64,000 nucleotides of DNA from Actinomadura graeca (GCF_019175365.1 NZ_CP059572.1:2170001-2234000); one strand, 5' to 3'; positions 16,088 to 25,500 are shown, numbered from the stretch's first letter. The notes: generated by a model from the letters alone, not told the origin. Numbers and translations are program-made.

Positions 16088-17776
16088 TTAACGCGGGTCC
16101 GGCTTGGTCCGGGGAAGGAACACCGCGCCCAGCAGCGTCGAGACCAGTGCGCAGACTCCGCAGATGACGAAGGCCAGCGAGTAGGCGTGGTCGAGCGAGT
16201 CGAACGCCACGCCCTTCAGCGGGTTGAACGGGATCGGGGACCCGTCCGGGCCCGGCACCGTCGCGGGCACCGAGACCGCGCCCAGCGGCCCGGAGTTCAC
16301 GCCCTCGATGGCGCCTTGGACCGCGGCGCGGTCCCCGGGCGGCGCCTTGTCGGCGGAGGCGTTGAACGCGGCGAGCGCGCTCTGGAGGGCCGGGCTCGCG
16401 GCGACCTTGTCACGGATGGCGGACTCGGCGCGGGAGAGCGCGATCGCGCCGAGCACGGTCGGCCCGAGCGTGAACCCGAAGTCGCGCAGCATGCTGGTCG
16501 TCCCGCTGGCCATGCCCGCGAGGTGCGGCGGGACGGAGTTGACCGCCACCGCCGTGGCCGCCGTCACCGAGATCCCGAAGCCGAAGCCGCTCGCCAGCAT
16601 CGGCAGGGCCACGCTGCCGGTAGAGGTGTGCGCGGCAGGGATCGCCGCCGCCCAGAACGCGCCCACGGCCAGCAGGGATGTGCCGAGGACGAGCAGCCAC
16701 TTGGCCGGGTAGCGGCGCAGCATCCACGCGTTGAACGGGAGCATGGCCACCGCCCCCGCGGTCAGCGGCAGCATGCCGATCGCGACGTCCAGCGGCGAGT
16801 GCCCCTGGATGACCGCCATCCGGATGCTGACGGCGTAGCCGGTGCCGAGCTGGGCGAACATCGCGACGACCGTGATGATCGACACGATCGCGAAGTTGCG
16901 GTCGCGGAACAGCCGCAACTGCAGCAGCGGCGCGGTGGACCGGGTCTCGGCGACGACGAACAGGACGAAGAACACCGCGGCGACGGCCAGCGCGCCGAGG
17001 ATGAGCGGATCGCCCCATCCGTCGGACGGGCTCTGGACCACGGCGAACAGCAGCGCGAACAGGGCGATCGCGATCGTCACCTGGCCGGGCACGTCGAGCG
17101 AGCGCCCTTCCGGAGCCGACGAGTCGGTGGTGCAGAGGGCGGTGACCGCGAGGCTGACCAGCGCCACCCCCAGCACGATCAGCAGCGTCCACCGCCAGCT
17201 CGCCGTCTCGCTGCCGTTGAACTCCAGCTTGCTGACGGCACCGCCGAGCAGCACCGACACGGTGCCTCCGAGCGGCACCGCGACACCCCAGACGGCGAGG
17301 CCGCGGGCCCGCTCCCGGGCGGTGAAGGTGCCCGCGGCGACCATGGCCAGCGCGGTCGGGAAGAGCATCGCGGCGCCGATGCCCGCGAGCGCCTGCCCGA
17401 CCCACAGGACCGCGACCCGCCCGCCGGTGGAGGTCCCCGCGCCCGGGGTGAGGACGGAGACGAACTCGCCGAACGCCGTGACGGCCGCGCCGATCATCAG
17501 CAGCCGCTTGCGTCCGAACAGGTCGCCCAGCACGCCGAAGGTGAGCTCCAGCAGGGTCACCGGCACGAGGAACGCCGCCGAGATCCAGGTCAGCTGGGAG
17601 GAGGACGGGCCGAGGTCGGCCTGGAACAGCCCGTTGAGGACGCCGGGCACCGCGAGGGCGAGCTGCCCGACCAGGCCGGCGAGGGTCGCTCCGACGAGCG
17701 TCCCGGTCGTCAGCGCGGCGCGCCGGGTCCCGGTTTCCGGCACCTGTTCGAGCGGAGGTTGCGGGGTGGTGCTCAT
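16088..17776 (-). CDS. MFS transporter, DHA2-like 14-TM family
   Basis: 562 residues with about 14 hydrophobic segments. The cytoplasmic loop between helices 2 and 3 has GVLGDLFGRKRLLMIG, the MFS signature, and ALAGIGAAMLFPTALAMVA follows as in DHA2 exporters. A soluble insertion of about 80 residues (SRAESAIRDKVAASPALQ onward) precedes the last helix, as often seen in actinobacterial members. DHA2 proteins are proton-coupled and mostly exporters, but the island context allows uptake of the aromatic substrate or export of a toxic intermediate. ATG start follows GGAGG-like bases. Confidence 0.85.
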   Translation of the reverse strand: MSTTPQPPLEQVPETGTRRAALTTGTLVGATLAGLVGQLALAVPGVLNGLFQADLGPSSSQLTWISAAFLVPVTLLELTFGVLGDLFGRKRLLMIGAAVTAFGEFVSVLTPGAGTSTGGRVAVLWVGQALAGIGAAMLFPTALAMVAAGTFTARERARGLAVWGVAVPLGGTVSVLLGGAVSKLEFNGSETASWRWTLLIVLGVALVSLAVTALCTTDSSAPEGRSLDVPGQVTIAIALFALLFAVVQSPSDGWGDPLILGALAVAAVFFVLFVVAETRSTAPLLQLRLFRDRNFAIVSIITVVAMFAQLGTGYAVSIRMAVIQGHSPLDVAIGMLPLTAGAVAMLPFNAWMLRRYPAKWLLVLGTSLLAVGAFWAAAIPAAHTSTGSVALPMLASGFGFGISVTAATAVAVNSVPPHLAGMASGTTSMLRDFGFTLGPTVLGAIALSRAESAIRDKVAASPALQSALAAFNASADKAPPGDRAAVQGAIEGVNSGPLGAVSVPATVPGPDGSPIPFNPLKGVAFDSLDHAYSLAFVICGVCALVSTLLGAVFLPRTKPDPR

Positions 17777-17841
17777 GACGGTCCTCCAGGTGGTGGAGCG
17801 GATGGGCCCCCGATCGGTGGTCGGCGTCGCCCGCCGTCTCG

Positions 17842-18585
17842 TCAGCCGGCGCCGGTGAGGGGGGTGAACCACAGCCGCCACCGGGTGGTGCGGCGCTGCC
17901 ACACCTCGGGGCCGCGGGACAGCAGCCCCGCCCGCCCGGCCTTCGCGAGCGCGGACTCGGGGTCGGCCTCGTCGCGCGGGACGTCGGTGGTGTACACCGA
18001 GCAGAAGCGCGGGTGGTCGCGGAAGGCGCTGGGCAGGTCGGCGACCTTCTCGTACCGGGCATAGCTGCGGTAGCCGCCGTGCCGGAGGATGTCGGGGATG
18101 TGGCCCGTGTCGTAGAAGTCGGTGAACTCGGCCAGCTCGGCGTCGGTGGCGCCGGACGGCGGGTCCACCCCGGCGACCAGCAGGCCGGTGACCGGCCCGG
18201 CCGGCGGGTCCCCGGCGGTGACCCTGCGCCACACCGCGCGCCAGACGAACGTCGCGGTGCTCCAGACCTCGGGACCGGCGGAGTACGTGCGGGCGTTCAG
18301 ACCGGGATCGCGCTGCCTCTCCAGATAGCCGTCGACGTGCCGCTCCTCCTCGATCGGGTAGAGCGCGAGCCAGCGGGGCGTCACGGGGTCGGGCTCATGG
18401 TCGAGCTCGTAGCGCGACGGCGCCCCGAATCCGGGGTTGGCCGCCAGCACCTCCTTGACGTGCACCTCGTCGTAGAAGCCGTGGAACCGTGCGATGTCCT
18501 CCGGCGTCGCCCCCGGCACCGTGGACATGCCGACCATGCTCAGGAACGGGCTCCAGTGCCGCGCCGCCGACCCTTCGGAATCCAT
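17842..18585 (-). CDS. EthD-like tandem dimeric alpha-beta-barrel protein
   Basis: 247 residues containing two similar ferredoxin-like halves: FHGFYDEVHVKEVLAANPGFGAPSRY in the first and FTDFYDTGHIPDILRHGGYRSYARY in the second, each in its full form longer than quoted motifs. This FYDxxH pattern marks the EthD/dimeric alpha-beta-barrel superfamily, whose members occur in degradation clusters, sometimes as small-ligand enzymes and sometimes with no known activity. ATG at 18585 is chosen because GGAGG lies 5 bases upstream; an in-frame GTG at 18609 is possible. First gene after operator site 5 and probably cotranscribed with the MFS gene 65 bases downstream. Confidence 0.6.
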   Translation of the reverse strand: MDSEGSAARHWSPFLSMVGMSTVPGATPEDIARFHGFYDEVHVKEVLAANPGFGAPSRYELDHEPDPVTPRWLALYPIEEERHVDGYLERQRDPGLNARTYSAGPEVWSTATFVWRAVWRRVTAGDPPAGPVTGLLVAGVDPPSGATDAELAEFTDFYDTGHIPDILRHGGYRSYARYEKVADLPSAFRDHPRFCSVYTTDVPRDEADPESALAKAGRAGLLSRGPEVWQRRTTRWRLWFTPLTGAG

Positions 18586-18635
18586 CGCCGCCTCCAAGGC
18601 CGCCGCCACGTCCGGGCGACGTGCGGGCAGACTAA

Positions 18636-18659
18636 CCGATCGATCGATCGATTCACAAG
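18636..18659. promoter_or_regulatory. putative operator, site 5
   Basis: A run of overlapping CGATCG units (CCGATCGATCGATCGATT) followed by CACAAG. Site 1 also ends with CACAAG after its palindrome, so the similarity extends past the repeat itself. It lies about 50 bases upstream of the EthD-like start and would control the EthD-MFS unit. Confidence 0.5.
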
Positions 18660-18800
18660 GATCGCGATGCCTCTGAGGTGCGGGCGCGGTACTCCGCGAT
18701 GGCGGCGCAGACCACCGTCACGTCCGCGAGGGTGGTGTAGTGGTGCAGCGACAGCCGGACGGCGCGCCCTCTCGACGCGACGCGGTGAAGACGCGGTGAA
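18653..18800 (-). pseudogene. C-terminal remnant of a class V aminotransferase-like gene
   Basis: Reading leftward, a stretch ending in TGA at 18653 encodes GRAVRLSLHHYTTLADV then a helix AAIAEYRARTSEASRSL, which looks like the very end of a PLP-dependent class V aminotransferase (cysteine desulfurase/kynureninase superfamily). No start and no upstream body of the protein exist; the frame dissolves beyond about 18790 into unrelated sequence. The final codons overlap operator site 5. I read it as a truncated leftover at the island edge. Assignment rests on a short segment. Confidence 0.45.
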
Positions 18801-18878
18801 ACGGACCGGGCGTTCGCCCAGAAAGCCGTTACCTCACAGGCTCACGAAGGCAGCCCCGCGACACCCTGCCTTCCAGGC

Positions 18879-19661
18879 TCAGTGGTAGGCGAGGGAGCCT
18901 TTCCTGATGTAGGCGAGGTCGTGCGGGCCCTCGATACCGAGATACGGGCAGGACGCGGGTCCCTCGCGCAAGGTGAGGGTGGAATCGTCCGGCGCGATCC
19001 AGAGAAGGCGCCCCGAGGCGAGCCAGGGTTCGAGGTCGAAGTCCCAGTCCGCGGGCCAGGGGATGTTGTCCGCCCAGCCCTTCCATTCCCCCGCCTCGTC
19101 GTAGACGTCGTATTCCTGGGTGCCCCAGACGTTCTCCAGCCGGACACCGGGCCGCGGGCCGAAATAGGCGATGGCCCAGCCGGTGTGGCCGCCGACCGTG
19201 ATCTGCGAGATGACGGCGCGGATATCCGGGGCCTCCAGAATGCGCGGCACGACGTACGGGGCGCCGGGGCCGGGCTGGCACATGAACGGCGCATACGTCA
19301 CCGGGGTCGCGATCCGCATCGCGCCGGTCAGGGTGAGCCAGGTGCGAGGGAGCACGGCGGGACGCCGGCGGACCGGGGCCTCGTAATTCCAGAACCAGCC
19401 GTCGAGGTCGACCGGGTCGATGGGGTAGTCGACCGCGGTTCCGGTGTGCGGGTCGCGCGTCAAAGGGAGTTCGGGGAGCCACTCGCGGTAACGGTGCGTC
19501 AGCTCGTTGCGGTTCTTCTGGGCCTCGGCGAGCGCGCGGTCCAGTTCGTCCGACTCGGTGTCCTCCTCGGACAGCCGCTCGGCCTCCGCCTTCCACCGGT
19601 TGCCGTGGTCGAGCAGTTCGGCCCGGGCGGCGAGGCGTCCGGCGTCCAAGGGGCCGTTCAT
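18879..19661 (-). CDS. candidate immunity protein of the toxin locus
   Basis: 260 residues, no signal peptide, no family recognised. The first 60 residues form a charged helix with a likely coiled coil (RWKAEAERLSEEDTESDEL then ALAEAQKNRNELTHRYREW). The rest is rich in Trp, Tyr and Pro, with a central hydrophobic stretch IRAVISQITVGGHTGWAIAYF typical of a compact sheet, then an acidic, aromatic-rich tail. Its start overlaps the toxin stop by four bases (19658-19661). Position directly after an effector gene is the usual place for immunity proteins, so that role is inferred from order and coupling only. Confidence 0.5.
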   Translation of the reverse strand: MNGPLDAGRLAARAELLDHGNRWKAEAERLSEEDTESDELDRALAEAQKNRNELTHRYREWLPELPLTRDPHTGTAVDYPIDPVDLDGWFWNYEAPVRRRPAVLPRTWLTLTGAMRIATPVTYAPFMCQPGPGAPYVVPRILEAPDIRAVISQITVGGHTGWAIAYFGPRPGVRLENVWGTQEYDVYDEAGEWKGWADNIPWPADWDFDLEPWLASGRLLWIAPDDSTLTLREGPASCPYLGIEGPHDLAYIRKGSLAYH

Positions 19662-20545
19662 ATCGGTGCTCCGTCTCCGCCGACCACGGACACCGGCTGG
19701 TTCGGGGTGAAGCGCACGACGGGCTCCATGTTCGGGTTGTCCGGCGAGTGGTTGTATTCGATCTTGTCCCAGATGCCCTGGTTGACGTCGTTCTCCGGCA
19801 CCCAGTACTTGTGGGCGCCGTGGTTGACGCCCATGTCGTTGTCCATCATCTCCTGGACCGTCTGCTTGTACTCGTCGGGCGTCAGCCGCTCGCCGCCCGG
19901 ATGATGGCGGACGTCATAGAGGTCGTTGTCCCCCGCGAACGGCTTGGTCTGGCCGTCCCTCGGATCGGTGCCGCGGACGACGCCGTCGTCGCCGACCTGC
20001 AGTTTGCCCTTCTGCCCGTACTCCTCCATCGCACCCTGCTGGTCGTAATACTCCTTGTGCCGCTGCCGGTAGCGGTCGTTGAGCCCGTCCCAGTCCTTGT
20101 CGGACATGCCGTCCGGCTTGGTCTTCGGAGGCGGGTCGGGTTTGAAATACCCTACCTGGCCCTCCTTGCCCTTGAGGTCGGGCTTGAGCATCACGTCGTA
20201 GTCATTGATGGTCTTCGATTTGACGAACTGCGGCTTGGGGATCGCGTTGCCGTGCTTGAGGTGCTTCAGCGATTCCGGGTTCACCGGGCGCACGTCGATC
20301 TGCAGTTTCTTGCGGTCGGCGTAGTCCTGGAACTTCTTCTGGTCCTTGCGCCGGATTCCCCACCTGTTCTGGATGTCGCGCGGATTGTGCGGCCGCTTGG
20401 GCGTCGCACCGCCGAGGTTGTTCCGGTGTGCACCGCGCGGAAAGGGGCCGCGATGCCGTCCCGGACGGCGCAGGAACCGCGCGGCCGCGCGGCCGATGAC
20501 ACCGCCGCCCCCGCGCGTCCCCCTGCCGCCACGCCTGCTCCCCAC
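19658..20545 (-). CDS. polymorphic-toxin effector with class II adenylate-cyclase-toxin-like domain
   Basis: 295 residues, GTG start with GGGGAGG upstream. Residues 1-55 are Gly/Arg-rich and basic. From about 62 the sequence follows the CyaA / anthrax edema factor / ExoY catalytic core: IDVRPVNPESLKHL with Arg86, then Lys104 and Lys111 at the same spacing as the two ATP-binding lysines of CyaA, GQVGYFKPD, a DxD pair at Asp206/Asp208 (GDNDLYDV, metal ligands) and NHGAH with His242 (the catalytic HG motif). Members of this family make cAMP or other cyclic nucleotides inside target cells. The equivalent of the late Asn is unclear. It follows two WXG100-type genes and precedes a candidate immunity gene, so delivery by a type VII-like route is inferred. 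Activity and nucleotide specificity are untested. Confidence 0.65.
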   Translation of the reverse strand: MGSRRGGRGTRGGGGVIGRAAARFLRRPGRHRGPFPRGAHRNNLGGATPKRPHNPRDIQNRWGIRRKDQKKFQDYADRKKLQIDVRPVNPESLKHLKHGNAIPKPQFVKSKTINDYDVMLKPDLKGKEGQVGYFKPDPPPKTKPDGMSDKDWDGLNDRYRQRHKEYYDQQGAMEEYGQKGKLQVGDDGVVRGTDPRDGQTKPFAGDNDLYDVRHHPGGERLTPDEYKQTVQEMMDNDMGVNHGAHKYWVPENDVNQGIWDKIEYNHSPDNPNMEPVVRFTPNQPVSVVGGDGAPI

Positions 20546-20565
20546 AGCGAACCTCCCCGGCGTCC

Positions 20566-21060
20566 CTAGTCGTTGAGGATCGCGTTGAGCGCGAGATCGA
20601 TGAGCTGGTCGATGACGAACCCGGTGATCTCCTTGAAGATCGGGATCTCGGCGAGGGACGCCCCGAAGGTCACGGCCGCCGTGGCGATGGCCTGGGCGAT
20701 CTCATAGGCCAGGATCACGAGCTGGACGATCGTGTTGATCTTGAGGAACAGGACGATCGCCGCGCAGACCATCAGGCCCGCCCCGATGAGCTGGCCCGCG
20801 GTGCGCGCGTCCTCCAGGTTGGCGTGGGGCGCCTCGGCGCCCGTCCATGCCGTCTGGAAGGCGGTGACCCCGTCGGCCTGGGTGGCCGACCAGACCAGCT
20901 GGGCATATCCATGGGCGTCCCCGACCGGTTCGCCGAGGGTCCCGGCGAACCGGAGCCACGCCTGGCCCATGTCGAGCAGTTTGGTCTCGTCGGCCTCGGG
21001 CCAGTCGTAACCGAGCATCGACAGCAGGCCCCGCAGTTCGCCGGGCAGTTGAAGGCCCAT
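20566..21060 (-). CDS. WXG100-like N-terminal-domain protein with membrane segment
   Basis: 164 residues. Its opening (LQLPGELRGLLSMLGYDWPEADE, helix with AWLRFAGTL) matches the WXG100-like domain found at the N-terminus of actinobacterial type VII polymorphic toxins such as CpnT. Unlike those, it stops after a hydrophobic region at about residues 92-145 (MVCAAIVLFLKI, LVILAYEIAQAIATAA), instead of continuing into a toxin; the toxin is a separate gene 20 bases downstream. It may act as a docking or delivery subunit. Its ATG shares one base with the stop of the WXG100 gene. Confidence 0.65.
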   Translation of the reverse strand: MGLQLPGELRGLLSMLGYDWPEADETKLLDMGQAWLRFAGTLGEPVGDAHGYAQLVWSATQADGVTAFQTAWTGAEAPHANLEDARTAGQLIGAGLMVCAAIVLFLKINTIVQLVILAYEIAQAIATAAVTFGASLAEIPIFKEITGFVIDQLIDLALNAILND

Positions 21061-21383
21061 CAGAGGAATTCCCTGACACGGTTGACCTCAAGGTGCGAGA
21101 CGTCCTCCGCCTCACGGTAACCGTGCGCCATCTCCTGGACGCCCGTGGCGTATTCACCGACCGCGTCGGCGTTCTCGCCCAGGCATTCCTGGAAGACCTC
21201 GAAAATAGCCTGGTAGCAGGCACCGATGAGGGAGCCGATAACGTCCTGGCCCCACGGCTGGCCGAACGATTCCAGCTCACCGCGGAACTGCTCCCAATGG
21301 CCGCGCACCCCCTGGGCCGATTCGCCGAGGCGCCGTCCGGTCTTCAACATCTGCTGGTGGTCGACCCTGAGTTCGGGTGCCAT
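21060..21383 (-). CDS. WXG100/ESX-like small secreted protein
   Basis: 107 residues, two long helices separated by a turn reading QPWGQD, the position of the WxG hairpin in EsxA-like proteins. No Sec signal peptide. A C-terminal YREAEDVSHLEVNRV helix may hold a type VII-like export signal. It is the first partner of the WXG100-like protein and probably forms a heterodimer with it. No EccC-type ATPase or other secretion machinery is encoded in the window, so export would rely on a system elsewhere. Confidence 0.7.
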   Translation of the reverse strand: MAPELRVDHQQMLKTGRRLGESAQGVRGHWEQFRGELESFGQPWGQDVIGSLIGACYQAIFEVFQECLGENADAVGEYATGVQEMAHGYREAEDVSHLEVNRVREFL

Positions 21384-21405
21384 GAGATCTCCAGGTGTCG
21401 CGAAC

Positions 21406-22194
21406 TTACTTGGGCTGCGCGCTGTTCATCAGGTTCTGCAGGGCCGCCGCGTAGTCCCGGAGCAGCGCGACCCCGCTCTCCTGGACGGCACGGGCCCCGT
21501 CGGTGAACTCGGCCGAGGGACGCGCGGCCCGGCGGGCCCGGCTCTCGGCCTCGGCGAGCGCCTCGTTGGCGGCCGCGCGCACGCCGTCGGTGACGCCGAC
21601 GAGCCCGAGGGCGGGGTCGAGGACGAGCCGCACGATCCGTCCGTCCCAGGCCGCGGCGACCTGGACGCGGCCGCCCGCGGCGGACGCCTCGGCCTGCTCG
21701 TCCGCCCGCTCCTTGCGGGCCGAGGCCATCACGGCCCGCGTCCGCTCGAACAACGCCTCCAGGTCCGGCGGCTCGAAAGAACCGTGCATCGTGGCACGCC
21801 GATTGATCTGGGCGACGGCCTCTCCGAGGGAATTCGTCACTCTCTGAATTCCGATCATGCCCTCGCTGAAGACGTCGTCGAGGCCCTGCCGGATCGATTC
21901 CACATCCACGGGCGGGACGTCGTCGCCTTCGGGCGGCAATGGCCGCGCCTGTTCCAACGCGGCGTTCACCGCTGTGACGAGGCGGGCGGCCAGATCGGCC
22001 GCTTCGAGGCGCAGCAGCCGGGCGTCCATGTCGATGCCCTCGATCCGGCGGTTCACCGCGGTCACCCGGATGCGCTCGTCCTCGGAAGTCGCGACCGCCC
22101 TGACGGCCGCGGTCCCGGCCGGCGGCCCACCGCCATCGGCCTCGGCCCGCAGATCCGCCAACCTCAGGTACGCGCGACTGATCTGTTCGTCCAT
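21406..22194 (-). CDS. YbaB/EbfC-like domain protein of the toxin locus
   Basis: 262 residues. Two YbaB/EbfC-like elements: an N-terminal one (VRAVATSEDERIRVTAVN, IDMDARLLRLEAADL) and a C-terminal one (GRVQVAAAWDGRIVRLVLD, GVTDGVRAAANEALAEA), separated by helical sequence. Such proteins are common beside WXG100 genes in actinomycetes; classical YbaB binds DNA, but in toxin loci the role is unknown, possibly chaperone-like. ATG at 22194 preferred to the TTG at 22215. First gene of the five-gene leftward toxin unit. Confidence 0.65.
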   Translation of the reverse strand: MDEQISRAYLRLADLRAEADGGGPPAGTAAVRAVATSEDERIRVTAVNRRIEGIDMDARLLRLEAADLAARLVTAVNAALEQARPLPPEGDDVPPVDVESIRQGLDDVFSEGMIGIQRVTNSLGEAVAQINRRATMHGSFEPPDLEALFERTRAVMASARKERADEQAEASAAGGRVQVAAAWDGRIVRLVLDPALGLVGVTDGVRAAANEALAEAESRARRAARPSAEFTDGARAVQESGVALLRDYAAALQNLMNSAQPK

Positions 22195-22572
22195 GCCCCC
22201 GCCTGGTCCTCGCAAAAGGAGATCAGTGGTTTCCGACGCTAGCAGCTGGAACGTTCTTTTCGATCTTGCCGTCCGGCACCGGTCACGCGGGAATAATCCG
22301 CCTCTGGCCGAAATCGATATCGGTGGGAGTGCGACGCGTATTTCGTCCCATTGGCGTCACGAGGGTCCCGATCGGCGGGCCGGTCATCGCCCTGGGCCCT
22401 GCCGCGCCGGCGGACTCCGGTCCCGATCCGGGCGGCAAGGGGACGGACATGTGATCGCGGCGCGGGCATACTGGTGCCGTTGATGACGCATGTCGTTCAT
22501 TGGGTGGTTATGCGGGAGATCTGAGGCGAGCACAGGTCGGAGCCGGGAAGCGAGCGGGAAGCGGGCCGTCTG
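22195..22572. other. intergenic region between divergent toxin and helicase genes
   Basis: No convincing gene. It must contain promoters for the leftward toxin unit and the rightward helicase. A GAACGTTC palindrome at 22249-22256 resembles the core of the catabolic operators but lacks the outer C/G and has unrelated flanks. No clear -10/-35 pair could be assigned. Confidence 0.4.
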
Positions 22573-25500
22573 GTGGACGCGGAACAGATGTCGGTCGGGG
22601 AACTGGCGCACGCGCTTTGGGGAGTGAGACCGGAACCGGCGTCCGCCGTCTTCGCGGAGCCGGGCTGGAGTTACGGCGAGGACGTGGCCGTGACCTGCCC
22701 CGATTGCGGCGACGGCCTGCATTCGTTCCACAAGGCGTATGTCAGTGACGGAAAGCGGTACCGGCATGTCGCCCTCGTCTGCCGGCGTTGCCCGAAGAGT
22801 TTCACGGTCGCGGACGTCGGCCTGAAACGGTATCGGGAGGCGGTCGAACAACAGCTTCGCGCCACATCGGCGGCGTCCGGCATGCCCTCTCCCCTGTCCA
22901 GCGGTGACGGGTTCGACGACAACCGCCTCGGCAATCACCTGCGCAGGGTGCTCGCCCGGCGCGGGGCGCGGCTCGTCGCGTCCGACGACCGGTCCATGGA
23001 CCTCGTCGAACAGATCGAGGCGCGCGAGGACCGGCTGCTGCGCTGGGTGAAGCTCAACGACCCGAACGAGCCGCTGCCCGAGACCGGCCCGGGCGTGGAC
23101 GTCCGGGTGCTGCTGCCCGAAGGTGCCTCCTTCGAGCCGGTCCGCGAGCGGTTAGAGAACCTGGGTGTCCCGTTCAGGTCCGTGCGGTACTGGCTGGAGG
23201 CCGAGACCGTCACCTCCGTGGACGCGCACGGCCGGCATGCCGGGCTGACGGCGTCGGCGCGGCTGAACGTGCTCGGGAACGGCCTCGGCGTCGCGCGCCA
23301 CCCGGTGACCAGCGAGGGACTCGCGGCGGCGGCCGCCCGGGACGCCTTCCAGGTGATCTGGGACGCCCACCAGCAGGAGATCACGCCGCCGGTCCTCGTC
23401 CCGGCCGCCGAGCACGTGCCCGCCGCGTGGCTGCCCTACCTGCCGTTCCCGTCCCTGAACCCGGCGCAGGCGCAGGCGTCGCCGCCGTTGCGGGAGGGGG
23501 ACGACCATCTGCTGGTGACGGCGCCGACCGGGGCCGGCAAGACGGTCATCGGCATGATCGCCGCGCTGCGCGCGATCCTCGCGGAGGGGCGCAAGGCCGC
23601 CTGGCTCGTGCCGCAGCGGTCCCTGACCGACGAGCTGGACCGGGAGCTGGAGACCTGGCGCGCGCGGGGCCTGCGGGTGGAGCGGCTGTCGGGCGAGCAC
23701 GCCGTCGACGTCGAGCGGACCCGGGACGCGGACCTGTGGGTGGCGACGACCGAGAAGTTCGAGTCGCTGTGCCGGGCGTCGTCGATGCAGGAGGCGATCG
23801 CCGAGGTCGGTTGCCTGATCGTCGACGAGGTCCACCTGCTCGGCAGTCCCGGCCGCGGCCCGGTGCTGGAGGCGCTGCTCGCCCGGGTGCGGGGCATCGG
23901 GTCGCCGGTACGGGTCGTGGGACTGTCGGCGACCGTCGCCAACGCCGGGCAGATCGCCGGATGGCTCGGCGCCGAGCCGGTGGCGATCGAGTGGCGGCCG
24001 ACCCGGCTGACCTGGCAGCTCCTCACGATCCCCGCGAGCTCGGACCCCGCCGCCGCCCAGGCCGCGCGGACCCGGCTGACCTGCCAGGTCACCCGCCGGG
24101 TCACCGGCGACGACGGCAGCGTGCTGGTGTTCTGCGGGAGCAAGAGGGGCGTGCGCCTCACCGCCCTCGCCATCGCCGCGGACCGCGGCGCCGACATCGG
24201 CAGGGTCGATCCCGACGATCAGGACCGCGTCCACGCGGTCTGCGCCGCGGCGCGCGTCGGGCTGCACTACAAGGACTGGGAGCACAAGCAGGAGGCCGAG
24301 CGCGCGTTCCGCGACCGGGAGTTCGACGTGCTGGTGGCCACGACCACCGTCGCGGCGGGCGTGAACCTGCCCGCCCGCGCGGTCATCGTCCGCGACACCA
24401 CCCTCGGACGCGACCCGATCGACGTCGCCCAGGTCCAGCAGATGTTCGGCCGCGCCGGACGGATCGGCGCCGGCGAGACCGAGGGCTGGGCGTACCTGAT
24501 CGTCGACGAGAACAGGCGTTCGGCCTGGCAGGCCCGGCTCGTCGACGGCTACCAGGTCTCGTCCAAGATCGTGGCGACGCTGTCCGACCACGTGCTGGCC
24601 GAGGCGGTGCAGGGCCGCGTCGCGACGCTGCGCGAGGCCGAGGCGTGGTGGATCCAGACGCTGGCCCACTACCAGGGCATCCACAGCCTGGACCCCCTCC
24701 ACTACGCCGTCGACGCGCTCGTGGCCGGCGGCTACATCACGACCACCGCGCCCGCGGAGGCCGCCGGCGACGCGGACATCACCGTGACCGACCTGGGGTC
24801 GCTCACCGCCCGGCTGATGGTGTCCACCGAGACCGGGCGCGACCTGCGCGAGGCGCTGGCGCTGGTCCCCGTCCCGTCGGGGCACGTCGAGGCCGAGGAG
24901 CTGCTGATCTTCCTGGTGTCGGTGCTGGTCGCGGGCCTGGCCGACGCCCCCGTCGCCGACGAGGTCCGGCCGGCCGTCGCGCGGCTCCTGAACGCCCGCG
25001 GGCACCTGCGCCGCGTCGGCTCCGCGCGGGCCTACCGAGGGGGCGGCCTCGCCGGCAAGGCCCCGTACAAGGCCGGCGACCTGGCGAGGGCGACCCTGCT
25101 CACCGCCGCGAACTCGCCCGGCGCGTTCACCTCCCGCCGCCGCCTCATCGCGGGCATCCCCGCCGCGGCGATGCACCCGCTCCTCGACGAGGCGCCCCAC
25201 TACCTGGGCTGGCTGGCCGGGCAGGGCTACCTCGGCACCGTCCACCCGTGGGTCGCGGTCGTCGCCGCCGACCTCGCCCGCCGCATCCGCTGGCGCCGCC
25301 TCGGCGCGGCCCGCGGCGCCGGCCGCCTGCTGTGGATGTGCGAGCAGATGGCGACCCCGCTGCACACCGAGACCGCCGTCCCGCAGATGTGGCACGCCGC
25401 GACACGGCGCGGCGTCGACAATCCCGACTGGCCGCCCGGCGCACGCCCGGCCGGCTGCCACCTCGACACGGCCGCCTACCGGACGCTCCTGCGCGACCGT

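Noticed and set aside
22249..22256. GAACGTTC palindrome upstream of the YbaB-like gene as a sixth catabolic operator.
   Set aside because: It lacks the outer C/G of CGAACGTTCG and the flanks differ; eight-base palindromes are expected by chance.
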